The notes under the pieces: generated by a model
Database searches by the model: none
What the model was told of the DNA's origin: nothing
Seen by the model: only the letters and a program-made list of their open reading frames with translations
Assembly (NCBI GenBank): GCA_009668975.1
Contig: SBEG01000004.1
Span: 1-64,000 of the forward strand
Direction of reading: 5' to 3'
DNA: 64,000 nt
Origin: Deltaproteobacteria bacterium
Lineage (GTDB): Bacteria > Desulfobacterota > Desulfuromonadia > Geobacterales > Geobacteraceae
Shown: in pieces, positions 46,006 through 53,663 of the stretch
How positions within the stretch are numbered: the first letter of the stretch is position 1
Layout: each line of letters opens with the position of its first letter
Program-made: the position numbers and the translations under genes

Positions 46006-46461
46006 TTAGGGAGAAATCTCCACCGTTACGATATCCGTATAGGAACCTGCCGGAGCAAGCTTATAGTCGTTCCCCGCTATGTGCGCCGTTATCGGGATAG
46101 TACGTGTTCCCACGATATACAACGGAGCGGTTATACTTGTGGGAAGGTTCAGGGTGTAGGGGATGGAGTTGGGTCCGCTGGTGAGAAGAAGAGGGTCCGG
46201 AGTAGCCTGGGTAACACCGACCGTAAAATTCTGATCAAATCCGATACATCTTACCCTGACACTTCCGGTTGCCTGTACATCAAGCGGATTCAACGGGTTT
46301 AGGTCAGCGAATGTTATGTTTTGAGTATTGGTAACCGAGCAGACTCCCCAGCTGGTGACAAACGCGGACACGCCGAGATTCCCGCTTGCAGCCGCCGCGC
46401 TTCCCGGAGTAGCGGCTACCACGAGCATGACAACGATTATAAATACTCTTATCAGGGCCAT
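46006..46461 (-). CDS. SCPU-domain pilus subunit 2
   Basis: A 151-residue exported subunit. The ATG gives a clean signal peptide MALIRVFIIVVMLVVAATPGSAAA. The SCPU fold shows a cysteine pair (WGVCSVTNT...VRVRCIGF) and the ending AGSYTDIVTVEISP. It sits between the first subunit and the chaperone. Its ribosome site is weak, and an in-frame upstream ATG at 46527 has none. Confidence 0.87.
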   Translation of the reverse strand: MALIRVFIIVVMLVVAATPGSAAAASGNLGVSAFVTSWGVCSVTNTQNITFADLNPLNPLDVQATGSVRVRCIGFDQNFTVGVTQATPDPLLLTSGPNSIPYTLNLPTSITAPLYIVGTRTIPITAHIAGNDYKLAPAGSYTDIVTVEISP

Positions 46462-46551
46462 AGATGTTTTCCGAAAAATTGAAACGGGGGTAATTCGCCC
46501 GCGGGGGACAACCTCGGAAACGGTCATCCCCGCGGACGGCAGCGGAAAATA

Positions 46552-46986
46552 CTAGGGGGTAACGGTTAACACGATCGTATCGGTGTAGGTACCGGGTGTT
46601 GCGTCTTTATACGTGCCGGCTGCTATCGTACCCATTATCGGAACCGCCACCGGTGACCCGGTTCCTGTCCCGGACCCTGTAAATGAGATCGTGTAGTCTA
46701 TGTTGGACGACCCATTCGTCAGAACACCCGGATCAGACGCAGTACCCTTGTCGGCGCCCAAAGTATACGCGGTCCCATTTGTGCAAGCGACCGCAACCCC
46801 GGCCGAATTCGCTGTTACCAGGGGAGCGGTCAAGGGGGTCAATTCACCGAAGGCAAGGGTTCCGCCGGTAATGCTGCATACGCCAGTGACATTCGCCGTG
46901 ACCGAAAGATTCGCTTGAGCCGCCAGTGCCGCCCCCGCCATGACCGTGATTGACGTTGCTACGATTAGTGCGACAATTTTCTTCAT
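46552..46986 (-). CDS. SCPU-domain major pilus subunit 1 (CsuA/B-like)
   Basis: A 144-residue exported subunit and first gene of the operon. AAAGGAGG precedes the ATG; the signal peptide is MKKIVALIVATSITVMAGAALA. The mature protein is small, rich in G/T/A and carries the cysteine pair GVCSITGG...VACTNG and the terminal GTYTDTIVLTVTP. First position and strongest ribosome site suggest it is the main shaft subunit. Expression is set by the two riboswitches upstream. Confidence 0.9.
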   Translation of the reverse strand: MKKIVALIVATSITVMAGAALAAQANLSVTANVTGVCSITGGTLAFGELTPLTAPLVTANSAGVAVACTNGTAYTLGADKGTASDPGVLTNGSSNIDYTISFTGSGTGTGSPVAVPIMGTIAAGTYKDATPGTYTDTIVLTVTP

Positions 46987-47047
46987 TTTCTCATCCTCCT
47001 TTGTGTTTTGAGCCCGAATTGAACCCGAATGAATATTGTGTCGAAAT

Positions 47048-47082
47048 AAAAAAACGCCCATCTCGACAACGGAGATGGACGC
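47048..47082 (-). terminator. Terminator coupled to the proximal GEMM riboswitch
   Basis: On the minus strand CGTCCATCTC pairs with GAGATGGGCG (one wobble), 7-base loop, then T7. It lies 37 bases after the proximal aptamer and 62 bases before subunit 1, so it must be prevented for pilus expression. Confidence 0.9.
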
Positions 47083-47118
47083 TACAGTACCGGTCATGAC
47101 AGGCATGTCCGGTTTCGC

Positions 47119-47230
47119 CTTACTCCGCAAACTCTTCGGTAACCCGGCGGTCCGCCGAAGCTATAAGCGAAGGCGGATCCGTGGCTTTGCGTCACTGGAT
47201 TACTCCAGTTTTGCCTTTGTCGGAGGTAAG
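47119..47230 (-). promoter_or_regulatory. GEMM-I cyclic-dinucleotide riboswitch, proximal aptamer (G20 type)
   Basis: On the minus strand the outer stem CTTA(C)CTCCG/CGGAGTAAG encloses ACAAAGGCAAAAC, a hairpin with GTAA tetraloop (CTGGA-GTAA-TCCAG), GACGCAAAGCC and a long arm ending GCCGGGTTACCG. These match the conserved blocks of the GEMM-I (c-di-GMP-I) class, for example GGGCAAACC, GACGCAAAGCC and GGGGTTACCG of the Vibrio Vc2 aptamer. The base aligned with Vc2 G20 is G, the c-di-GMP-type residue. A terminator follows directly. Confidence 0.93.
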
Positions 47231-47267
47231 TCTTATGAACTTGTATCGCCGGCTCTCAGCCGGCCAA

Positions 47268-47301
47268 TAAAAAACCCGCCCTTGGAAACCAAAGACGGGT
47301 G
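47268..47301 (-). terminator. Terminator coupled to the distal GEMM riboswitch
   Basis: ACCCGTCTTTGG pairs along its whole length with CCAAGGGCGGGT (wobbles included) and is followed by T6 on the minus strand. A small GCCGGCT/AGCCGGC hairpin (47248-47264) comes next, before the second aptamer. Confidence 0.9.
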
Positions 47302-47340
47302 CAATTATCGTGAAAAGGACGATTAAATCCGGATAACCAC

Positions 47341-47440
47341 ACTCTCTTCGGCGGCTCGGCCGTCCGCCGAAGCTGAAAGCGAAGGCGGACCCGTAACTTT
47401 GCGCGACCAGGTTACCCTGGTTATGCTCTTGTCGGAGAGT
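47341..47440 (-). promoter_or_regulatory. GEMM-I cyclic-dinucleotide riboswitch, distal aptamer (A20 type)
   Basis: On the minus strand the outer stem ACTCTC/GAGAGT encloses CGACAAGAGCATAACC, a hairpin with GTAA tetraloop (CCAGG-GTAA-CCTGG), CGCGCAAAG, TACGGGTCCGCC and a long arm ending GCCGAGCCGCCGAAG. Block order and loop match GEMM-I. In AGAGCA the base aligned to Vc2 G20 is A; G20A-type members from Geobacter are reported to sense 3',3'-cGAMP, so this aptamer may read a different dinucleotide from the next one. Confidence 0.9.
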
Positions 47441-47545
47441 AATGAATGTCTGTCGATACCAGACTCAAATTGTTTAAACCAAATATCTCTTTACGGACAC
47501 TACAAGCGAGAAATTAATTAAAAGCTTTAGTATGAGGAGGGGCAG

Positions 47546-47561
47546 AGCAGGATATATGCCA
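47546..47561 (-). promoter_or_regulatory. Candidate sigma-54 promoter of the pilus operon
   Basis: The minus strand reads TGGCATATATCCTGCT: GG and GC elements at the exact -24/-12 spacing, and TGGCA matching the consensus. It lies about 105 bases upstream of the distal aptamer. Confidence 0.55.
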
Positions 47562-47792
47562 AGAGGGATAATTGGGGTAGGCCAAATGGGGGGATTTGTT
47601 ATTTCATTACTATTTGCAAGAACTTACTAGCTCGCGACTGATAATTACAAATTATTCATTAGAATGACATGGTGCCCATTTTCGGCACTTTCAGTTCCAA
47701 AAAAGTCAAAAAAATGACAAGAAGCTAAAAGGTCCCTTTTGTCCGCGAAAGGTCAGTCAAAGTAATCCAGCTACGCTCTAACCATGGAGCAA

Positions 47793-48851
47793 TCACATGG
47801 GAATTACCGAAACAGTCAGGGGCCAAGGATACGCGCCAGGCTTTATGTTTTCAGCAAGGATGAAACGGTAGCTGAGATTAATCCGCACCGACTTGCCCTC
47901 CATCACAAAGGGAACAATACCGGAACCGGTCCCCAGCACCGCGGGCTTCCCCAACCCATCGATACGTACCTGTTTAAAAAGTTCGTCTGAACTTTCGAAG
48001 GAGAGACAGTGCCCGTCCCGCGAATTGCTCTTCACCTCGATGGAAGAGCCAACCGGCACATCCACATAGCCACGGGACACATCAGTCTCAGTGACTATCA
48101 ACATCGAAGACTGGTTATGGACATTCATTTGAGTGTACGGCAATACAGTCGCGCTCACCCTAACCTCGGCACTTGCGGACCTGGTAGCGGCCTCGGCATC
48201 GGGCACGGAAGCAAGGGCAAGGATTCCCACCAAAATCGACGTCAACAGCTTTTGCTGTAGGCTTATCCCGTGCCGGATCTGCTGGGGCTGAACAAAACCC
48301 TCCTCAAGAAGAACTTCACCGAGTTTTTTTCGGGAAATCGACTGTTTTCCCAAGGCACAATCAAGCTGTTCCCAGGTGATATGTCCCGCGGATACCAGGA
48401 TATCACCCAGCCGCAAGGGGCTGGAAGTCGACTGCACATCTTCCTGCCCTTTTTGAAAATCCAGCAGAGCAGCAAGCTGTCGCTCCGTGAGAAAGCCGAG
48501 TCGAACGAAGATTTCTCCGAGTTTCCCCCCGCATTTCTTCTGCTCCGCAATTGCCTGTTCGAGCTGTGCTTCGTTTATCTGCCCGGCCTGCAACAGCAAT
48601 GCGCCGAGCATCTGTCGGACGCCCGCCGCGGCTTTGACCGCATCTTCAAGGTGAACAAGTTGCTCCTGAACCGAAAGAGCCACCTTAAGATCGGCCGGGT
48701 CAATGACGCCCATTTTGGTCAACACCTGCCCCAGCAGTTCGTTGGTGCTACGCTGCTCTTCAAGTGCCAGTTCAAGATCCCGAGAAGAGACGAAGCCGCC
48801 ATCTACCAGAATCTGACCTATGTAACGTCCGGCTTTTATCTGTGCCGCCAT
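47793..48851 (-). CDS. Triple MshEN-domain protein fused across a signal-like helix to a pilin-like domain
   Basis: A 352-residue chimera. Residues 8-62, 80-133 and 146-199 are three tandem MshEN domains (LGxxLxxxGxxxxxxLxxAxxxQ repeats such as LGALLLQAGQINEAQLEQAIAEQ and LGEIFVRLGFLTERQLAALLDFQ), the c-di-GMP-binding module of type II/IV secretion ATPases. A hydrophobic helix at 202-216 is followed by an AEA signal-peptidase-like site at 219-221. The rest is a beta domain ending YRFILAENIKPGAYPWPLTVSVIP, resembling the SCPU subunits next door. There is no ATPase domain. GAGAGG lies five bases before the ATG. It sits directly upstream of the riboswitch-controlled operon. Confidence 0.85.
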   Translation of the reverse strand: MAAQIKAGRYIGQILVDGGFVSSRDLELALEEQRSTNELLGQVLTKMGVIDPADLKVALSVQEQLVHLEDAVKAAAGVRQMLGALLLQAGQINEAQLEQAIAEQKKCGGKLGEIFVRLGFLTERQLAALLDFQKGQEDVQSTSSPLRLGDILVSAGHITWEQLDCALGKQSISRKKLGEVLLEEGFVQPQQIRHGISLQQKLLTSILVGILALASVPDAEAATRSASAEVRVSATVLPYTQMNVHNQSSMLIVTETDVSRGYVDVPVGSSIEVKSNSRDGHCLSFESSDELFKQVRIDGLGKPAVLGTGSGIVPFVMEGKSVRINLSYRFILAENIKPGAYPWPLTVSVIPM

Positions 48852-49444
48852 GGTGGCCTCTCAGTGGTTGTTTCGTGAAACGAGACGGGCGTTCAGGGCT
48901 CCGAGAGGTCCCCCACTGGCAGCTGGGGCCTATCAATGTAAACCTGTGATTATCTCGCCTTTAAGTCATAATAACGGCCAATTCGTGAAACGCAATGAAC
49001 CGGCCCGTCGTGAATCATGAATTCCGGTATGGCCCGAGTGCCATGTAAAACCTAAACCCACCCCCCTCAATCCCTGTATAGACAGGGGGCAAGCCTTTAA
49101 GTCTCCACTGTCAAGGTTTGGAGGGGTTGCCTGCGAAAAAACTTCATTAACAGGTGCCTGGAGTTCGGTTTCGAAATTGAATCTTCAAGGCAAAAGTTTT
49201 ATTGCCTAACATGGACTCACAGTAAGTATCGTCATATGGTGAAAAAACTTTAGGAAAATTTCTGCTTTCGCAAAAATAATTCCCCCAACTTTGACGAGCC
49301 TGCACGTTGAAGCGCTACAGTGAGCAAGCGGGAAAGACACTGTCAGGATAATTTGCGAGACCTTCAATTTGGAGTAGAGAAAAGTTGAAAGCTGTTGAAT
49401 TTCCGGAATCCCTTTTTCACAGGAATGACGTGGCTCCGACCCGA
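48852..49444. promoter_or_regulatory. Long gap with repeated TTCGTGAAACG sites
   Basis: A 593-base gap between two minus-strand genes. TTCGTGAAACG occurs at 48872-48882 and 48982-48992, and the related TCGTGAATC at 49008-49016, all upstream of the MshEN gene. A short CCCTGTATAGACAGGG hairpin lies near 49072 and GGCAAAAGTTTTATTGCC near 49191. No gene or clear promoter is seen. Confidence 0.35.
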
Positions 49445-50770
49445 TCAGTCAATCGGCCAGCTTTTTTCCAAGTCTGGCGGATAGAAGTTTTCCCGGGTAC
49501 GATTGAAATAGCCGAATTGAATACGAGGATATTCTTTCTTTATTCGCTGGAGCATGCGGTACATGCCAAGGCCTTTCCCGGTGAGCCCCATCCTTTTGTT
49601 ATAGAAATCGGGATCGATGGAAAGGTTCCGCATCTGGATCATATCGACTCCGGTCTCGCCGATGATGTTCAGGAGTGCGTCTATCTCTTCGGGACTATCA
49701 CTCAATCCGGGTGACACAAGGTAGTTGACCATGACAAAAAGCCCCCTCTCCTTGGCGATTTTCAGCGATTCGACCACATTGGAAAAGGCATAGCCCACCG
49801 GCCGATAATACTTGTCATAATACTCTTCCTGCGCCGAGTTCATGGAAAAGCGCATCGAATCCATCCCGGCATCGCACAGCAGCCTGATTTTGTCCGGCAT
49901 TGACCCGTTGGAATTGAAGTTTACCGTGCCGCGACTGGTTCCGAGTTTGAGCAGCCTGGTAGCTTCCACAACCACCTCCGCCTGCAGGATCGGATCCCCT
50001 TCGCACCCTTGCCCGTAGGAGACAATCGGCTCCGGGGCTTCCTGAAGATGGGGCAGTGCCAGTTGAACGATTTCCTCAGCTGTCGGCACGAATTTAATGC
50101 GTTCCTGATTGGAGGGACAGCAATCGGAAGGCTGAAGACTGATACACCCGAGACAGCGCGAATTGCAGGCCGGTGAGGTGGGGATTGGCGCTTCCCAGCG
50201 GCGATAGAACAGGTTTTTTGCCGCAAAGCAGTGGTAATCGAGGGCACAACGCGCCAACTGCTCCAGAAGCCGATTATCGGGCATCTCCGCCAAAAGGCGA
50301 CGCACCAGGGGATCAAGCTCCCGGTCATCGTAGTTACAGGGATTCCAGTTGTCGTTGGTATCAACCCGGCTGGCCGCCACCACAAAACAGTCCCGCTCTT
50401 CATCCCAGCCAACCGCGGTGTAGGACCAGAGGGGCAGGTGTACTTTTTTCCGGCCGTAGTCACAGGCAGGCAACAGCGTCCGCACATAGCCGGGCGCCAT
50501 GAATGCGGATACGGCCTGGATCGGCACCCGGCGCTTTCCTTCGCGAACAGAATCCAACGTAATAAACTGTTTCCGTTTTTCGTCCCAGGCCATGGGCGGA
50601 GTATCGGGAATCGTGAAGATCCGGCTTCCTTCCGGGAGCGGAATGAGTTCCACCGACTCCGGAAGAACTGCTTCCGGGCCATTCATGCCCGCCATGCAGA
50701 GTTCCGGATGATCGAAGATATTTCCCTTGGCATCCGCATAAAGAAGCTTGGGCAGTACTTTTGTTCGCAT
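49445..50770 (-). CDS. Radical SAM protein
   Basis: A 441-residue radical SAM enzyme with the cluster motif CNSRCLGC at about 199-206, preceded by a roughly 190-residue N-terminal region. The barrel has GQGCEGDPIL and FNSNGSMPDKIRLLCDAGMDSMRFSMNSA. GGAGG lies seven bases before the ATG. N-terminal acidic and basic blocks do not match a named maturase that I recognise. Substrate unknown. Confidence 0.85.
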   Translation of the reverse strand: MRTKVLPKLLYADAKGNIFDHPELCMAGMNGPEAVLPESVELIPLPEGSRIFTIPDTPPMAWDEKRKQFITLDSVREGKRRVPIQAVSAFMAPGYVRTLLPACDYGRKKVHLPLWSYTAVGWDEERDCFVVAASRVDTNDNWNPCNYDDRELDPLVRRLLAEMPDNRLLEQLARCALDYHCFAAKNLFYRRWEAPIPTSPACNSRCLGCISLQPSDCCPSNQERIKFVPTAEEIVQLALPHLQEAPEPIVSYGQGCEGDPILQAEVVVEATRLLKLGTSRGTVNFNSNGSMPDKIRLLCDAGMDSMRFSMNSAQEEYYDKYYRPVGYAFSNVVESLKIAKERGLFVMVNYLVSPGLSDSPEEIDALLNIIGETGVDMIQMRNLSIDPDFYNKRMGLTGKGLGMYRMLQRIKKEYPRIQFGYFNRTRENFYPPDLEKSWPID

Positions 50771-50940
50771 CGCGCTACCTCCACCACAACCCTAACAAAA
50801 AATGGGGCTCCCGGCAAGAAATCACCGTCGATACAACAGGGGGCAAGGCACAGGAAAAAACAATAGTATATCCCCCTAATCCCATGCATCCCCGTTTAAT
50901 TCAGCATTTTTTACTACCACCTATTCAACAGATCGGTTAA

Positions 50941-50973
50941 AGACCTGCCAGGTTTTGAAAACCTGGCAGGTCT
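50941..50973. repeat. 15-bp-arm palindrome, copy 2
   Basis: AGACCTGCCAGGTTT / AAACCTGGCAGGTCT around TGA; arms identical to copy 1 at 41817-41849. It lies between divergent radical SAM genes. Confidence 0.9.
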
Positions 50974-51060
50974 GGTACTTGGGCAGCTTCCCAGGTTCTC
51001 CTGCAGAAAGAATGCAACTTCCGCTGTCCATGGCCGGCAATCTCCGCTACAATATTCTCC

Positions 51061-52794
51061 ATGAAAATCCTTCTGACAACCCTTCACGCCAAATACATCC
51101 ATGCCTCGCTGGCGCTCCCCTATCTGAAAGCGGCAACAACAGAAATCCCTGAAACCCAAACCGTTATTCGGGAATTTACCGTTAACGAAGCCCGCTCGGT
51201 GATACTGCGTGAAATACTTGCCGAGGAAGCGGATCTGGTGGCATTTTCCTGCTACATCTGGAACATAGAATTAATAGCGAGAATCGCCGCGGATGTGAAG
51301 AAAGTGAGGCCGGGAACACTCCTGGTCGCAGGAGGCCCTGAAGTTTCCTTTTCCGCAGAAGAATTTCTTCTGGAAAATTGCGCCTTTGATTATGTCATCT
51401 GCGGCGAAGGTGAAAAAAGCTGGCAGGAATTTCTAGTTCATTTGACAAAAGAAGCAGCAGCAAGTTATTCAGCATTGCCCGCGGGCATAGCATACCGAAG
51501 CAAAAACGGCCCAGTTCCCGGGCAGGAGAGGGCTGCCATCGGTAATTTGGATGAGATACCCTCCCCCTTCGCCCTGGGCCTGGTGGACACGAGCAAACCG
51601 CTGGTCTATTACGAAACATCCCGCGGCTGCCCCTTCAGCTGCGCATTCTGCCTTTCCTCACGGGAAAAAGGCGTTCGTTCTTTTTCCCTGGCAAGGATCC
51701 GCTCCGACATCCTTTACCTGATCCGAAACGAGGTCCAGGTGGTTAAACTGGTGGACCGGACGTTCAATTACGACGCCGGGAGAGCAAACGAAATCTGGAA
51801 TTTCATCCTTGCTCATAACAGATCTAGCACCTTCCACTTCGAAATTGCCGCGGACCTGCTGACAGACGAAAATATCCGCACCCTGACCAAGGTACCGGCG
51901 GGAATGTTCAGGTTTGAGATAGGAGTACAGGCTATCGGGAAGGAAACCTTGGCTCGCGTCGGCAGAACAAGCGATCCGGACCTTCTCCTGGCCAAGGTAC
52001 AACAGCTAACGGAACAGACCGGGGTTACCGTCCACCTTGATCTGGTGGCAGGACTGCCGGGTGAAGATTTCAGCGGCTTTCTTGCCTCCCTCGAACGGCT
52101 TTTCCCGCTCAATCCCCAGCACATCCAGGTTGAGCCGCTGAAAGTCCTCAAGGGCTCGCCCATGGTCAAAATCGCTGCCCAGGAAGAATATGCCTTTTCG
52201 GCCGGTCCTCCCTATACGATTCTGCGCACGCCCTATCTCAGCTTCGAAGAAATAGGACACATCGAAGAAATTTCCCGTCTTCTGGATCTCTACTTCAACA
52301 GCGGCCGCTTCAGGTCTTCTCTTTACACCGTGGCAAGATATCTTGCTCTCACCGCCTTCTTCAACACAATGGCGTACTTCATAAAAAAAGAATCCGCCAC
52401 TGGGCAGATTTCTCTAAAAAACCTCTTTGAACTGATGTGGCGTTTCGGCGTTGGAATGCTGCCCGCTGAAGCCGGGAATTCTTTCCGCGAGGCCCTTTGC
52501 TACGATTTCTGCCGTGGAGAGTATCCGGCAACAGGACTCCGGCCATCTTTTTTCCCGGAGGAATGGAAATCGGCCAGTGAATCGCTGAATCGCAACACCA
52601 TCGATTCAGTACTGACCAAGGTGGAGAAGCCTTTCGGCAGCAGGGTTCGCACATTTACCGCCAGTTTTTCACAAGACTACCGCTTCAGTCCTCCGAAATC
52701 CGGCCAAGTCGACCTGATTTTCATCTATATATCGGCGTCAGGACAGGGACTGCGGGTGGAGATTTTTTCCGCGCCACCCGCTGCCTTGAAGTAA
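51061..52794 (+). CDS. B12-binding radical SAM protein (DUF4080 type)
   Basis: A 577-residue protein. Residues 1-135 form a cobalamin-binding Rossmann domain (MKILLTTLHAKYIHASLALPYLKA, VAGGPEVSF, FDYVICGEGE). The radical SAM core has CPFSCAFC near 188-195 after YYETSRG, and HLDLVAGLPGEDF. The C-terminal 200 residues match the DUF4080 plan. Class B-type methylation or lipid/hopanoid-like modification is possible, but the substrate is unknown. No ribosome site is clear. Confidence 0.88.
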   Translation: MKILLTTLHAKYIHASLALPYLKAATTEIPETQTVIREFTVNEARSVILREILAEEADLVAFSCYIWNIELIARIAADVKKVRPGTLLVAGGPEVSFSAEEFLLENCAFDYVICGEGEKSWQEFLVHLTKEAAASYSALPAGIAYRSKNGPVPGQERAAIGNLDEIPSPFALGLVDTSKPLVYYETSRGCPFSCAFCLSSREKGVRSFSLARIRSDILYLIRNEVQVVKLVDRTFNYDAGRANEIWNFILAHNRSSTFHFEIAADLLTDENIRTLTKVPAGMFRFEIGVQAIGKETLARVGRTSDPDLLLAKVQQLTEQTGVTVHLDLVAGLPGEDFSGFLASLERLFPLNPQHIQVEPLKVLKGSPMVKIAAQEEYAFSAGPPYTILRTPYLSFEEIGHIEEISRLLDLYFNSGRFRSSLYTVARYLALTAFFNTMAYFIKKESATGQISLKNLFELMWRFGVGMLPAEAGNSFREALCYDFCRGEYPATGLRPSFFPEEWKSASESLNRNTIDSVLTKVEKPFGSRVRTFTASFSQDYRFSPPKSGQVDLIFIYISASGQGLRVEIFSAPPAALK

Positions 52795-52800
52795 ATACCA

Positions 52801-53229
52801 TCAGCAGCAGCCGCAATCACCGTACCAGCCCGACAATTGCGGCCTGAAAACGGAATCAATCACATGAATGACACCATTTGAACACTCGATGTCAGTCCTG
52901 GTCACGTTTCCGTTGTCGATAACCAGCACCCCCTGTTTGACCCTGACAGCCAGAGTTTTACCATTGAGAGTCGGAGAGCAATCGATTGTCCGCAGCGTCT
53001 CTTCGGACAGCGCACCTTCCACCAGATGATACTGCAGTGTTTCTTTCAACAATTTTTTGTCTGCCATGACCTCATCGAGGCTCAGTTTGGTGAATGCCTC
53101 ATTATCCGCGGCAAACAGAGTAAATGGACCTGCACCCTGCAGCGTCTCCACCAGATCCGCATTTTTCAGCGCATCGACCAATGTTTTAAACGAATCGTCT
53201 GCTTGTAAGGTTTCAAAGATATCTTTCAT
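52801..53229 (-). CDS. Fasciclin-domain protein
   Basis: A 142-residue single fasciclin (FAS1) domain. The ATG was chosen for GGGAGG upstream. Conserved blocks: LVDALKNADLVETLQGAGPFTLFAADNEAFTKL and NGVIHVIDSVFRP. The C-terminus is GDCGCC. It lacks a signal peptide, unusual for FAS1 proteins, which are mostly surface adhesins; here it may be cytoplasmic or exported another way. It converges with the radical SAM gene with a six-base gap. Confidence 0.9.
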   Translation of the reverse strand: MKDIFETLQADDSFKTLVDALKNADLVETLQGAGPFTLFAADNEAFTKLSLDEVMADKKLLKETLQYHLVEGALSEETLRTIDCSPTLNGKTLAVRVKQGVLVIDNGNVTRTDIECSNGVIHVIDSVFRPQLSGWYGDCGCC

Positions 53230-53431
53230 TGCGCCCTCCCCTGCCGAAATACGTAGCGTGCAAAATATTCGGCCAGTCAGTTTCGTTTCTTGACTGTAAT
53301 TATAGCCTAGCGCCGGGAAATTATCAATTGCATCCACAGTAATTCAGTTATGATTCTCCGAAATTACTTCGATGTTCTCACTAATTCTGTCAGCAGACCA
53401 CTTTGCAGGTATCGAGATCGAAGCCGATAGT

Positions 53432-53617
53432 CGCAGAATTCGTGAAGGAAAAAAACACCGGATCAGGAACATGCTCCAGCAATCGTCCGAGGAATATGAA
53501 TCCATTGATACCGCACTCGCCCGTCTGCGCAGAGAAAACAAAATCTCCCTGGAGACTGGGCTGAAATTCTCCGAAAATTTCGTACATTTCAAGCAATGCA
53601 CGAGTGCGGGAAAATAG
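53432..53617 (+). pseudogene. Relic of a PilT/PilU-like ATPase 3' end
   Basis: The frame reads RRIREGKKHRIRNMLQQ followed by SIDTALARLRRENKISLETGLKFSENF. This matches the C-terminal end of twitching-motility ATPases (IREGKxHQI...MQT..A...L...G.I..E.A). The ATPase core is absent: the upstream 60 codons are unrelated. I see no ribosome site. Probably a truncated gene remnant in the gap next to a GspE-type ATPase gene. Confidence 0.5.
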
Positions 53618-53663
53618 TTGGGAAATAGTTAGGGGAATACAGAAAAGTGGGTAGATAGGATTC

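Noticed and set aside
47036-47326. Plus-strand open frame across the leader
   Set aside because: It covers the second aptamer and both terminators; the RNA signals on the minus strand explain the sequence.
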